The notes: generated by a model not told the origin, from the sequence alone. A stretch of DNA of 43,871 nt from Verrucomicrobiota bacterium (GCA_003219175.1 QHPU01000066.1:1-43871); one strand, 5' to 3'. Counted from the first letter of the stretch, positions 34,573-42,407 are shown. A program made the numbers and translations.

Positions 34573-35039
34573 GGTTCCTCGTTGACCGTTTCTCAGACGC
34601 CGAGGCAAGAGGTAGGCATTTTGAGAGAAGCCTCTCCGCCTCCGCGACGGTCAGTGCTTCCGCTTGTTTTAGCACCTGTGGCGGAACCCAACTCGGAAAA
34701 CGTTGTTGCTTCGACTGATGCGCGCCTCCGTGTGTGCTCATCCCATACTTTCCCCAATCGTTCCGTGGGAAATCTCGGAGCAAGCTTAACTAGAGCAGGC
34801 CACAGACGCCGGTGCACGTATGTAATCTTACCTTCAACGAGCTTACACACGAGAAACTCAGGATTTTCACAGATGGCTTTCGCGCCGCGAAAGATCTGCC
34901 TTCCTTTCGGATGGCCCCACCAGCTCCCTTTTATCGCCGTCCCGGCGATTGCATCTGCCAGATTCGGAACAGGACCACGCGCCGATTGCAAGACGACGCC
35001 ATGAGATTCAACGAATTTCGTCGCTTGCCTCGCGTTCAC
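34532..35039 (-). pseudogene. Conserved hypothetical cassette protein, frameshifted
   Basis: The first frame (start 35039) reads KFVESHGVVLQSARGPVPNL, GSWWGHPKGRQIFRGAKAIC and VEGKITYVHRRLWPALVKLA through VWDEHTR. The natural continuation lies in another frame from about 34730: GAHQSKQQRFPSWVPPQVLK, QAEALTVAEAERLL. I recall this as a widespread uncharacterised family with that order; a one-base change near 34725-34735 would rejoin it. The second frame stays open into the attC to 34532. The first frame alone ends at 34593 with an unrelated tail. Function unknown; GxWWGHPKG suggests a nucleic-acid or nucleotide role only as speculation. Confidence 0.68.
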
Positions 35040-35056
35040 ACCAGTTGTGTCATTGC

Positions 35057-35182
35057 GCCTAACGAGCTCAAGCTCAGTCGCGCCTAGCGAGGGCGAGCTT
35101 TGCTTTCACTTCTTCCTTCATAATTCATACTTCAGCCTTCGTACCACGCCGGCTAGGCGTCGGCTGCAGCGTCTGCTTAAGT
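35057..35182 (-). repeat. attC site, type B loop
   Basis: R' GCCTAAC at 35057-35063; R'' side CTTAAGT at 35176-35182 is mutated (GTTRRRY expected). L boxes CGCGCCTAGCGAGG and GGCTAGGCGTCGG pair. The loop (CTTCTTCCTTCATAATTCAT) is nearly identical to that of the site at 37385. Total 126 bp. Confidence 0.72.
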
Positions 35183-35228
35183 GCCTGGTTCGCCACGCCG
35201 TCGATGACTGCGGGCTCGTTCAGGCGAA

Positions 35229-35684
35229 CTAGGCAAGATTGCTGACGCCAATGGTTTCCCAGATCATGAATTCGTCCAGCGTTTGCCGGGTTTTATCCGC
35301 GACAAATCCGACAACGGTTGCGTCATCAACGAAGCCGAGCAACGGAGTCATGTCCGGAATCAAATCGAATGGGTCGACCAAATAGTTGAGAGCAGTCACA
35401 ATCCAGGTCAGATCATCATTCGAAACCTGCTTGTATTCACCGCGCTCGTACGCCCCGACCAGGCGCAACATCGTCTGAAGATAAAGCCAATTCTCCTTGA
35501 ACTGCCGCCTGGGGAGCGATGCAGCTTTTCTTGCGGCTTGTTCAAAAAGCGAACGCAAACCGCCGGAACCGACGACACCCAATTTCGCTTTGCGAACCGC
35601 CCGCGCGAACGCCTCACTGCGCAGAGTTGGCTTCTGATAGGAGCTGTGCCTTTCGGCGCTCGATTTCATTTTTGCTTTTGTCAT
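35229..35684 (-). CDS. YkvA/DUF1232-domain protein
   Basis: A 151-aa protein. The DUF1232 signature is in VTALNYLVDPFDLIPDMTPL and LGFVDDATVVGFVADKTRQT (about residues 90-130), two hydrophobic helices with the DPxDLIPD turn. The N-terminal 85 residues are basic and helical. Members are small membrane-associated proteins of unknown function; some occur with toxin or stress genes. MTKAKMKSS at 35684 is a plausible start; MKSS is an alternative. It stands alone in its cassette between a degenerate site and the type B attC. Confidence 0.8.
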   Translation of the reverse strand: MTKAKMKSSAERHSSYQKPTLRSEAFARAVRKAKLGVVGSGGLRSLFEQAARKAASLPRRQFKENWLYLQTMLRLVGAYERGEYKQVSNDDLTWIVTALNYLVDPFDLIPDMTPLLGFVDDATVVGFVADKTRQTLDEFMIWETIGVSNLA

Positions 35685-35710
35685 CTGACGCTATGAAAAC
35701 ACCTCCGTGC

Positions 35711-35861
35711 GCCAATGAGAAGCTAATTCACACCATATAATCAGAGCAGGATGGGTCTGCGCCACGGATACGAATCTCATCCGAAAGTGCAACGTCTCAA
35801 GCGAAGCGAAAATGAGAAATGGCCATTGCCAGGCGTTGGCTGCTAGTTGTTCGCGTTATCT
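35711..35861 (-). repeat. Degenerate attC site
   Basis: GCCAATGAGAAGC at 35711 recalls GCCTAACGAGAAC. At the other end CCAGGCGTTGGCTGCTAG and GTTATCT (35855-35861) resemble L''/R''. The upstream peptidase gene ends inside it. Confidence 0.42.
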
Positions 35862-37357
35862 AGACTGGCAAAAAAGGAAGCGAAGACTTCGATGCCGTCC
35901 CAAAGATTCTGGAGGCGCACATTTTCGTTTGCGGTGTGTTGATTGTCGTCGTGGTTGGCGATCGGGAAGGCGATCACGGGTGCGTTGCCGCCTTGCTGAA
36001 AGAGATCCATCGGCAAGCTTCCGCCCGCAGTTGGCAAGCAGACCGGTTCATGACCAGCGGCGGTCATGATGGCAGCGAGCTCGCGGGAAAATGGAAGGTC
36101 GAGCGGCGTGCGCGATGCGGGATAACCGGAGCCCCATTCAACTTTCACGATCTTGGCGTTCGCGAATCGTGCCGCGGCGTCCGGCGTTTGCCGCACGATT
36201 GAGAATCCTTGCGCGCCGATGTGTCGCTCAACGAGGGGCTTGATCGATTCAGGGGTTTCGTTAGGGACGAGACGAAAATCAATCGAGGCGCGAGCTTCAG
36301 TCGGGATCGTGTTGGACGCCTGCACACCGACATGTCCGGCTTCAATGCCACGCAAGTTCAAGCTCGGCAGCATGAGCAATTCATTGAGCGATTTTCCGTT
36401 TCCCTTGGTGGTGCCAATCTGAAACTCGCGGCGAAGGTCGCCCTCCACGTTCGGGATTCTTGCGAGCGCTTCCTTTTCGATCGCTGTCGGCTTGCGAACG
36501 TCGTCGTAAAATCCTTTAATCAAGATGCGTCCGCTCTCGTCCCGCATCGAATCGATAAGATGGGTGAGGCGGACAATCGGATTCGGCACCCAGTTGCCGT
36601 AGTGACCATCGTGCAATCCTTTGATTGGACCATAAACGGCGAGCTCGAGGTCGACGGTACCGCGCGCCCCGAAGACTAACTCCATCCTGCGGCTTTGGTG
36701 TACGGGTCCATCGCAAAAGACCCACGCATCGGGATGGGACATTTCCGGAAATTTCTTTAGATAATCGGCGAGATGCGGCGAACCCGCTTCTTCTTCGCCT
36801 TCAAAAAAGAAGCGCAGGTTTACCATCGGCTTCACGGCGAGACTACGGAGAGCATCGAGCGCTGCGAGCATGGCAATGATCGGAGCCTTGTCATCGCCGG
36901 CCGAGCGGGCGAAAAAGCGCCACTCCGGATCGATGGTTTTCGCGTTGCGCCAATCGACATCGCTGCCTCTGCTGTCACGCATGACCGGCTTCCATGGTTC
37001 GCTTTTCCACTGGGAGACATCGACCGGCTGTCCATCGTAGTGGGCGTAGAACGCAATTGTTCGTTTTGCATTTGGCAGTGCGAGATCCGCGACTACAACA
37101 GGAGGCGCGCCTTCGATTGTAAGGAGTTTGGCGATGAGGCCTCGCTTCTCGCACATCGTGCGGATCGCCTCGGCGTTGCGTCCGATGTTGGGCGTGTCAT
37201 TCGCCAGGTTCGGGATCGAAAGGAGCTCAGCGAATTCCGTCAGGATTTCGCCTTCGTGGTTTGCTCGCCAGGCTCGCGAATTTTTCCCCACTCTTGCGGG
37301 ATCCGCACTCAGCGGGGTGTTGAGCATAACGAGGAACACGGCTAGGGCGAATCTCAT
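35843..37357 (-). CDS. M20-family metallopeptidase (dipeptidase-like), exported
   Basis: A 504-aa M20 peptidase with an N-terminal signal peptide (MRFALAVFLVMLNTPLSA). Metal ligands follow the family order: YAHYDGQPVDVS (His, Asp), SAGDDKAPIIAMLAAL (bridging Asp), FFFEGEEEAGSPHL (catalytic Glu pair), AWVFCDGPVHQS, and NHDDNQHTANENVRL (final His). A dimerisation domain lies between. It probably cleaves dipeptides or deacylates amino acids in the periplasm. Start ATG 37355-37357; the longer frame is not supported. Its last five residues (DNANN) are encoded by the degenerate attC. At 1.5 kb it is among the largest genes in the array. Confidence 0.9.
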   Translation of the reverse strand: MRFALAVFLVMLNTPLSADPARVGKNSRAWRANHEGEILTEFAELLSIPNLANDTPNIGRNAEAIRTMCEKRGLIAKLLTIEGAPPVVVADLALPNAKRTIAFYAHYDGQPVDVSQWKSEPWKPVMRDSRGSDVDWRNAKTIDPEWRFFARSAGDDKAPIIAMLAALDALRSLAVKPMVNLRFFFEGEEEAGSPHLADYLKKFPEMSHPDAWVFCDGPVHQSRRMELVFGARGTVDLELAVYGPIKGLHDGHYGNWVPNPIVRLTHLIDSMRDESGRILIKGFYDDVRKPTAIEKEALARIPNVEGDLRREFQIGTTKGNGKSLNELLMLPSLNLRGIEAGHVGVQASNTIPTEARASIDFRLVPNETPESIKPLVERHIGAQGFSIVRQTPDAAARFANAKIVKVEWGSGYPASRTPLDLPFSRELAAIMTAAGHEPVCLPTAGGSLPMDLFQQGGNAPVIAFPIANHDDNQHTANENVRLQNLWDGIEVFASFFASLDNANN

Positions 37358-37384
37358 CCTAGAATGTTGCCCAACACACATGAA

Positions 37385-37510
37385 GCCTAACGAGCTCGAG
37401 CTCATTCGCGCCTAACGAGGGCGGGCCTTGCTTTCACTTCTTCCTTCATAATTCATACGTCAGCCTTCGTACCACGCGAGCTAGGCATCGGCTGCAGCGT
37501 TTGGTTAGGT
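37385..37510 (-). repeat. attC site, type B loop, intact
   Basis: R' GCCTAAC at 37385-37391, R'' side GTTAGGT at 37504-37510 (126 bp). L boxes pair: CGCGCCTAACGAGG with GAGCTAGGCATCGG, imperfectly. The loop nearly equals that at 35057. Confidence 0.85.
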
Positions 37511-37577
37511 CGTTTACCGTTGACGTGCTGGCGGAGGCGATTTCTTTTCGGACAGCTTCCATAGAACGTCAAGGTGG

Positions 37578-37753
37578 TTAGATGGGGCTGAACGGCTTGC
37601 GCCTGGAGTAGAAGGTCACCCACGCAGCTGCGATAGGCGCACCGGTATCGCCGCGAACCACTCGCCCCGAGATGGAGCGCAAGGGCGGCTTGTCGAGTAG
37701 ATCACGCACCCTGGCAGAGTAAACAGCAAAGCAAGCGCAACGAGACGATGCAT
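37578..37753 (-). pseudogene. Small lipoprotein with carboxypeptidase-regulatory-like fragment, frameshifted
   Basis: From ATG 37751-37753 the frame gives MHRLVALALLFTLPGC, a lipoprotein signal with lipobox LPGC, then drifts to a stop at 37616. A shifted frame gives PPLRSISGRVVRGDTGAPIA and AAWVTFYSRRKPF before TAA at 37578. That is the pattern of a carboxypeptidase-regulatory-like beta-sandwich (GxV-D-TGxPI). The two parts join with a one- or two-base change near 37680-37695. It would be a small outer-membrane lipoprotein. No other gene is visible in this cassette (37511-37755). Confidence 0.5.
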
Positions 37754-37755
37754 CG

Positions 37756-37884
37756 ACCTAACGGGACACAAGCTCAGTCACGGCCCAAGAGAACGCAAGT
37801 AGCAGCTCGTGAAGGCACACTAGCTACACCGGACATCCAAGGAACGACGCGGTCTAAGCCATTGGCTACAGCGCCTGATCAGGC
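37756..37884 (-). repeat. attC site, type C loop, R'' degenerate
   Basis: R' ACCTAAC at 37756-37762; R'' side GATCAGGC ends at 37884. The loop (ACACTAGCTACACCGGACAT) matches the site at 42408. L boxes are imperfect. Total 129 bp. Confidence 0.68.
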
Positions 37885-38286
37885 GTTTTCATCTCTGCTC
37901 CGGCGAAAAGCAGGTCGACTTGGATCGAGCTTTACCCACGAGAGTTTGTCTTCTGTCCATATCGCGGCCCCCGGGGGAAAGGTCTTAGGATCGTCGAGCG
38001 ACGCTACTGTCACGTCAATCCATTCAGAACTGACTTCGTCCTGGATAAACAGAGGCGTGCCACAACAAGAGGCGAACGAGCGTAATCGGTCTGCATATGA
38101 GACTCTACGCAGCTCACCGCTCAGAACCTCTATCGCCTTGCTGGGAACGCTACACCACGTCACATACGGAGCAGCACTGGCCCGCCGGCAATCTTCGCAA
38201 TGGCAGTCACTGCCCTGCTTCGGCGTAGCGTGCAGACGATAGCGGACGCCTCCGCATAAACACCCGCCCTCGATTGTGCTTGCCAT
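37879..38286 (-). CDS. GFA-family (CENP-V/GFA) zinc protein
   Basis: A 135-aa GFA-fold protein. Zinc-binding cysteines occur in GGCLCGGVRYRL (about 7-18), SDCHCEDCRRASAAPYVTWC (about 26-45) and SCCGTPLFI near 76-84. It is related to glutathione-dependent formaldehyde-activating enzyme, but most stand-alone members have unknown substrates. Start ATG 38284-38286 gives MASTIEGG; the longer frame is attC sequence. The stop TGA comes from the degenerate attC R'' (GCC TGA). It is a typical environmental cassette gene. Confidence 0.86.
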   Translation of the reverse strand: MASTIEGGCLCGGVRYRLHATPKQGSDCHCEDCRRASAAPYVTWCSVPSKAIEVLSGELRRVSYADRLRSFASCCGTPLFIQDEVSSEWIDVTVASLDDPKTFPPGAAIWTEDKLSWVKLDPSRPAFRRSRDENA

Positions 38287-38288
38287 AC

Positions 38289-38411
38289 GTCTAACGAGAA
38301 CAAGCTGAGCCACGCCTGCCGAGAGCGAGCGTGGCAATGGCGTGAGATATTGAAGTCATTCAAAGTGAATTTTCACGCCGGTCAGGCGTTGGCTCCAGCG
38401 ATTGGTTAGGT
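38289..38411 (-). repeat. attC site, intact
   Basis: R' GTCTAAC at 38289-38295, R'' side GTTAGGT at 38405-38411 (123 bp). L boxes GAGCCACGCCTG and CAGGCGTTGGCTC pair with one extra base on the R'' side. Confidence 0.85.
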
Positions 38412-38515
38412 CTCATTGGGGAATCCGGCGAAAGCTCACGAATCTGAGCGAGTGATCGGACGTTGGGACGTAATGGCACTAGCCGGCGAATCAGTTCCAA
38501 AACCACCTTTGCCAT
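38360..38515 (-). CDS. Possible small ORF reading through the attC
   Basis: A 51-codon frame from ATG 38513-38515, with GGAG eight bases upstream lying in the end of the SRPBCC gene. It begins MAKVVLELIRRLVPLRPNVR and runs into the attC R''/L'' (NQSLEPTPDRR). Such attC-derived tails are common in environmental proteins. It could be a real small peptide or a by-product; there is no family match I can name. Confidence 0.3.
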   Translation of the reverse strand: MAKVVLELIRRLVPLRPNVRSLAQIRELSPDSPMRPNQSLEPTPDRRENSL

Positions 38516-38517
38516 GG

Positions 38518-38973
38518 TTAATCTCCGGGCCCTCGATGATAGACGAGAGCAACATCCCCCGTTTCAAGCAGCGACTTGAGATTCGATATGACCATCGGCC
38601 AGCCCGCCGACACTGCTCCGATGAACTTGGAGTCCGGCCGTTCAATCGAATGGGTGAGTGTGAGCTTCGCGGACGCCCCCGTGGGCTCAATCTCGTAGAC
38701 GCAACGGGAGTTGCCCTCTGCCTTGAACTCGGGCTTCCATTCATTTAGCCAACTCATCACCAGCCGCTTCTGTGAAACGCTCTCGAGAATCTCGCCCGAG
38801 TCCATGAGGCTGCCGTCAGCATACATTCTCCACGTGGAGCCGACCTTCCATTCGCTTTCGACGCTCATTCCGAACCGATACTGCTTTATGATCTCGGGCG
38901 TTGTTAGTGCATGCCACAGCTTCTCGGGTGTTATGCGGATGTAGGTAACATAAACAAATTTCGAGCCAGACAT
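38518..38973 (-). CDS. SRPBCC/AHSA1-domain protein
   Basis: A 151-aa START-like helix-grip protein. It opens KFVYVTYIRITPEKLWHALT and continues SEWKVGSTWRMYADGSLMDS, SQKRLVMSWLNEWKPEFKAE and LTLTHSIERPDSKFIGAVSA. It ends GWPMVISNLKSLLETGD, all standard AHSA1-type features. It probably binds a hydrophobic ligand; target unknown. Start MSGSKF at 38973 follows GGAGAATC, a good ribosome-binding site. The cassette spans 38412-39027 between intact attC sites at 38289 and 39028. Confidence 0.88.
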   Translation of the reverse strand: MSGSKFVYVTYIRITPEKLWHALTTPEIIKQYRFGMSVESEWKVGSTWRMYADGSLMDSGEILESVSQKRLVMSWLNEWKPEFKAEGNSRCVYEIEPTGASAKLTLTHSIERPDSKFIGAVSAGWPMVISNLKSLLETGDVALVYHRGPGD

Positions 38974-39027
38974 GGGATTCTCCTAAGTTTGCGATTCGCC
39001 TCTTTGGGGATGGACGCGCCACACGAG

Positions 39028-39153
39028 ACGTAACGAGACGGAGCTGAGCCACCGCTGGCGGCGGCGTGCTTTGCTTCACTCTCAGCTATCATCTCTCAAC
39101 CCTCAACATTCTTAGTACAACGGCCAGCGGTTGGCTAGAGCGCTTGGTTAGGC
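39028..39153 (-). repeat. attC site, type A loop, intact
   Basis: R' ACGTAAC at 39028-39034, R'' side GTTAGGC at 39147-39153 (126 bp). L' AGCCACCGCTGG (39047-39058) pairs with CCAGCGGTTGGCT (39124-39136), which has one extra base: the extrahelical base that fixes orientation. Confidence 0.9.
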
Positions 39154-39160
39154 TTTAACT

Positions 39161-39463
39161 CTATGAGGGAAGCTTGGCTGCTAAGACGTCGACTTTCTCG
39201 ATGGCTGGCGGTTCCGCGAGAATCTCGGACGCTTTCGCCATCAATGCGGCCGCCACTTTCCCTGAGAGGTGAGCCTGGCGCCCCTCTTCAGTAGGAAACG
39301 CGTCGAAGATGCCGAATGTTGTCGGCCCGAAACGAATCGCGAACCACGCGATTGTATCTGGCTCCGCCTCAACGATAGGCAGACCGCTACACAAGAAGTT
39401 TTCCACTTCCCCCTCTTTTCCCGATTTAGCTTCCAACCGGACGAATAATGCTACTTTTGTCAT
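39161..39463 (-). CDS. Antibiotic biosynthesis monooxygenase (ABM)-fold protein
   Basis: A 100-aa dimeric ferredoxin-like fold. It reads KVALFVRLEAKSGKEGEVEN, FLCSGLPIVEAEPDTIAWFA, IRFGPTTFGIFDAFPTEEGR and ends with AHLSGKVAAALMAKASEIL, the YgiN/ABM pattern. Family members oxidise quinones or other aromatic compounds, often without cofactors. Here the substrate is unknown; a quinone- or aldehyde-detoxifying role is an inference. Start MTKVALF at 39463. It is a clean single-gene cassette. Confidence 0.87.
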   Translation of the reverse strand: MTKVALFVRLEAKSGKEGEVENFLCSGLPIVEAEPDTIAWFAIRFGPTTFGIFDAFPTEEGRQAHLSGKVAAALMAKASEILAEPPAIEKVDVLAAKLPS

Positions 39464-39524
39464 ATTTGGTTTCCTCGTACTAACTGCATTCTGCCCTTAG
39501 TGTAGGATTGCGGCAAGCGCTAAA

Positions 39525-39651
39525 GCCTAACGAGACGGAGCTGAGGCACCGCTGGCGGCGGCGAGCTTTGCTTTCACTCTCAACTATCATCTCTCAACCC
39601 TCAACATTCTTAGTACAACGGTCCGCGGTTCGGTGCATCGCCTGGTTAGGC
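39525..39651 (-). repeat. attC site, type A loop, intact
   Basis: R' GCCTAAC at 39525-39531, R'' side GTTAGGC at 39645-39651 (127 bp). The loop CTCAACTATCATCTCTCAAC matches those at 39028 and 43057; the L'' side differs more (GTCCGCGGTTCGGTGC). Confidence 0.88.
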
Positions 39652-39667
39652 CTTTCGTCCATCGCGG

Positions 39668-40192
39668 CTATCGGATCTTCTTCCAATGATCCACAAATTC
39701 ACCTCCGATCTTGGCGGTGAAACCCTCGGCCCCGAAACTGACCTGCACCCCTTCGCCAGGCGGTGAAAAATTGAATCGGCCATCCTTCGAAATAACAGAC
39801 GTGCAGTGATCGGTCACCGCAGGCCCCTCGTTGGTGACTCCGGGCTTATCGAGATTGTTCCTTATCGTGTAGACGATCCACTCGCAGTACTTGTCCATAC
39901 TGAACGTGTAGCGGCCGACCGTCGATTCGGACGCGATCGTTCCATCGCCATTCTTGACGAACAGATTCAGATTGAACCGCCCGTCAGCCATCGTATACAG
40001 CGCTACAATTGAAGGAGGGCGAAGAACCGTGCCGTTGGCCATCATGCGCTCCGTGAGTTCGTAAGTCCCGTCAATGGACGGCGGAGACGACGGCGCAGAA
40101 GTAGCAGGCTCGGAACGAACTGCTGACTGTGTCAAAGCGGTCAAAAAGATCAGGCCGCTGGCCACGTGACTCGCGAAAAATCTTGTTTTCAT
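39668..40192 (-). CDS. Exported lipocalin-like protein
   Basis: A 174-aa protein with a signal peptide (hydrophobic residues 8-24, cut near VRSEP). The mature part begins GTYELTERMMANGTVLRPPS and has repeated beta-strands (GRFNLNLFVKNGDG, VGRYTFSMDKYCEWIVYTIR, GEGVQVSFGAEGFTAKIGGE), resembling lipocalin-like_2/4 domains that bind small lipophilic ligands. Function here unknown. Start ATG 40192. It is a single-gene cassette between intact attC sites. Confidence 0.75.
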   Translation of the reverse strand: MKTRFFASHVASGLIFLTALTQSAVRSEPATSAPSSPPSIDGTYELTERMMANGTVLRPPSIVALYTMADGRFNLNLFVKNGDGTIASESTVGRYTFSMDKYCEWIVYTIRNNLDKPGVTNEGPAVTDHCTSVISKDGRFNFSPPGEGVQVSFGAEGFTAKIGGEFVDHWKKIR

Positions 40193-40211
40193 TTCTGGTC
40201 TGAGCGCGGAG

Positions 40212-40334
40212 GCCTAACGACCCAACTCAGCGACCGCCGGGCGGTGCGCGTGGGACGCAATGTTGTAGTTCAAGTTGTCCATCATCGTCATTCGCAGAGT
40301 TGGTCGGCGGTTCGCTGCAACGCCCCGGTTAGGC
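40212..40334 (-). repeat. attC site, intact
   Basis: R' GCCTAAC at 40212-40218, R'' side GTTAGGC at 40328-40334 (123 bp). L boxes CAGCGACCGCCGGG and GGTCGGCGGTTCGCTG pair. The loop differs from types A-C. The downstream half supplies the DUF2200 stop codon. Confidence 0.87.
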
Positions 40335-40682
40335 CCTCAAAATCTTTTCCATCGCCTTCCCTTTTGCTAATTCATCGACCAATTTATCCAGATAGCGTAT
40401 TTCCCGCATCGTCGGCTCTTGAATGTCTTCCACTCGGACGCCGCAAATTACACCTTTGATCAGACTTCGCGAAGGATTCAGCTTGGGAGCTTCCTTGAAG
40501 AAGGTTTCAAAGTTTGTCTGCTTTTTCAATTGTCCTTCTAACTCCTGCTGACTGTAGCCTGTCAGCCAGCAAATAACGGCATCAACTTCTGACTTTTTAC
40601 GCCCATTTTTTTCTGCCTTTGCGACATAGTAGGGATAGACGCTCGCGAAGCTCGTCGTAAAAATTCGATGTTTTGTTGTCAC
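40329..40682 (-). CDS. DUF2200 family protein
   Basis: A 117-aa soluble protein matching the DUF2200 pattern: [40 protein letters not shown], then [20 protein letters not shown] and [20 protein letters not shown]. Function unknown; members are widespread single-copy small proteins in bacteria. Start MTTKHRIF at 40682. Its TAA stop is the middle of the attC R'' core GCC-TAA-C (40329-40331). The gene is therefore ended by the recombination site itself. Confidence 0.88.
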   Translation of the reverse strand: MTTKHRIFTTSFASVYPYYVAKAEKNGRKKSEVDAVICWLTGYSQQELEGQLKKQTNFETFFKEAPKLNPSRSLIKGVICGVRVEDIQEPTMREIRYLDKLVDELAKGKAMEKILRA

Positions 40683-40693
40683 GTGGATAAAAG

Positions 40694-40766
40694 GCCTAAC
40701 AATATGGAGTTAATATGGAGTTTAGCGGCGAGCAGCTAGCGAGTTCGCTGCAACGAGGGGTTAGGC
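40694..40766 (-). repeat. attC site, short and atypical (73 bp)
   Basis: R' GCCTAAC at 40694-40700, R'' side GTTAGGC at 40760-40766. Inside, TATGGAGTT occurs twice in tandem, and AGCAGCTAGCGAGTTCGCTG can fold. L boxes (TTAGCGGCGA / TCGCTGCAA) pair poorly. Confidence 0.75.
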
Positions 40767-40836
40767 GGCGGCACTGGGCTGATCGCTTGCGCTACGGCTC
40801 GGATAAGAGGCGACGTTCAAGGACTAGCGGGACAGC

Positions 40837-41316
40837 CTAAGGGTGACAAGGGACAATCGTGTCCTGCGCGGCCACGATCTGCCACTTCCCCGCGCGTTTT
40901 GGCCACGTGTCCGTCCAGATCTGGCAGCGCTTGGTCTCCTTGCCATCGTTGGCCTTATCTATCCAGCTTTCCGCTCCATAAGCGATCGCGATGGAGTCGC
41001 CGAAGAATTTGACTTTTACCTCGCCCAGTTGGCAGTCGCGGGCCAGAGACTTGGTATCTGTGGTGATGGCCTCGTCCTTGCCGTAGCGCCGGCCCGTTGG
41101 AGATGTCCCTTGGAAGTCGTCTGCAATAACGGCCTTAAGATCCGGCTGGGGGCTACAGGCTGAGCTGGCCCACTTTGCCTCGACGGCAATGATGAATTTC
41201 ACGGTCTCCTCATCCGGCGATCCCCAGCGGGACTCCTGTGCCATGCTTGTTGAGGTAAACCCACGAAGAAGAAAAAGTGCGAGCACAAAAATTGGGATGA
41301 TTGATGCTAATTTCAT
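40837..41316 (-). CDS. Exported NTF2/SnoaL-like (DUF4440) protein
   Basis: A 159-aa protein with a signal peptide (IIPIFVLALFLLRG; cut near SMAQ). The mature part has the NTF2-like cone fold: VKFIIAVEAKWASSACSPQP, DDFQGTSPTGRRYGKDEAIT, VKVKFFGDSIAIAYGAESWI and QIWTDTWPKRAGKWQIVAAQ. These proteins bind small ligands or act as isomerase-like enzymes; substrate unknown. Start MKLASIIP at 41316. It is followed by the short attC at 40694. A similar exported protein lies at 43219, possibly related by function. Confidence 0.84.
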   Translation of the reverse strand: MKLASIIPIFVLALFLLRGFTSTSMAQESRWGSPDEETVKFIIAVEAKWASSACSPQPDLKAVIADDFQGTSPTGRRYGKDEAITTDTKSLARDCQLGEVKVKFFGDSIAIAYGAESWIDKANDGKETKRCQIWTDTWPKRAGKWQIVAAQDTIVPCHP

Positions 41317-41375
41317 GGCGTTAGTTTTCTGTTGGGTTGTATTTCACCTTATCCAGGGACAAGCCTTGACTCGCC

Positions 41376-41409
41376 TCGGGGTGTGGTTCGCTGCATTTCC
41401 TGGTTAGAT
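41376..41409 (-). repeat. attC R'' half, partner not found
   Basis: GTGTGGTTCGCTGCATTTCC followed by GTTAGAT at 41403-41409 is a normal R''/L'' end. No matching R' core (YYYAACG) is visible before the next gene starts at 41316, so the site is partial or strongly changed. Confidence 0.45.
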
Positions 41410-41426
41410 CATGCGGATTTTTCTGA

Positions 41427-42359
41427 TCAGTGTTTAGCCAGGAAATTGGCAGTTGCTTGTCCGCACCTTTCTGGATCCTCAATCCACATATCATGAGTCG
41501 CGCCGGGAATGGTGGCCTGTTCCGCATTAGGCAGCAAATGATTCAACGCGTCGTTGATCATCCGCAGCGGAGTTAAAGTTTTCTCGCCAGTGAGCAACAA
41601 TATCGGGAGCTTGAGGTTTCTTACAGCGTCGCGGCTCAGCATGGGGAACGCATCTCGCGATGTGGTGAGAGCCTTCCATTCCCGAATGTTGTCCATGAGG
41701 GACTGCCTGAACTCCGCCGATACCTGATCGTACGATCCTTTGCCGCTGAAATAATCGCACGTGACCCGCAACGCCGTCTCTGGATCGTCTCGTCGAAATG
41801 CTTCCCCCGCTGGTCTCCACATCGTTTGCATAAATTTGTCCAGTTCAGTCTGCCCTCCCGGAATTTCGGACAGCCATCCTAAAATGGGAGGCTCCGCCAT
41901 CGTCAAACTGCGCACCCGCTCGGGATGCTCAGTTGCAAAGAACAGCGCCGTTAGGGCGCCATAGGAATAGCCGACGATATGGACGCGTTGCAGTTTGAGC
42001 GCGTCGAGCAGTGCGGCGAGGTCCCGAGCTTCAACAATCGCTGAGTGATCGGGCGGAACCTCGGCGTTGTTATTGGGATAGTTGTAGCGCCTGCTATAGG
42101 CGATCACCCGGTAATGCCCGCCTATACGTTCGATCTGCGAGTTCCACTCCCGATAGTCGCCGAGCCCACCGTGAATTAGAACTACCGGCATGCCGCTGCC
42201 TTTCTCGAGGTAATGAAGCTCTACTCCATTAACCCGAACATTCTTTATCAAAGCCGAGAACCGCTCTCCGTCACGTTGTTGGGCGACAAGTCCCGCCGAC
42301 AGAAACGAAAGCAACAGCAAAGAGCCCATTAGTTGGCGCGTAGGTAACTTCACGCTCAT
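41427..42359 (-). CDS. Alpha/beta hydrolase, exported
   Basis: A 310-aa alpha/beta hydrolase. A signal peptide (MGSLLLLSFLSAGLVAQQ) precedes the fold. The oxyanion HGGLG is near 63-67, the nucleophile elbow is GYSYG at 130-134 (Ser132), the acid is likely in ILLLTGEKTLTPLR, and the final His is in GATHDMWIED. It could be an esterase, haloperoxidase or lactonase; substrate unknown. I choose ATG 42357-42359 (MSVKLPTRQ); the frame is open to 42491 through the neighbouring attC. It is one of the longer cassette genes. Confidence 0.88.
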   Translation of the reverse strand: MSVKLPTRQLMGSLLLLSFLSAGLVAQQRDGERFSALIKNVRVNGVELHYLEKGSGMPVVLIHGGLGDYREWNSQIERIGGHYRVIAYSRRYNYPNNNAEVPPDHSAIVEARDLAALLDALKLQRVHIVGYSYGALTALFFATEHPERVRSLTMAEPPILGWLSEIPGGQTELDKFMQTMWRPAGEAFRRDDPETALRVTCDYFSGKGSYDQVSAEFRQSLMDNIREWKALTTSRDAFPMLSRDAVRNLKLPILLLTGEKTLTPLRMINDALNHLLPNAEQATIPGATHDMWIEDPERCGQATANFLAKH

Positions 42360-42407
42360 CCTAACTTTTCTGGTTTGTTTTTGTGGCGACTGAAAGCCGC
42401 TCCCCGC

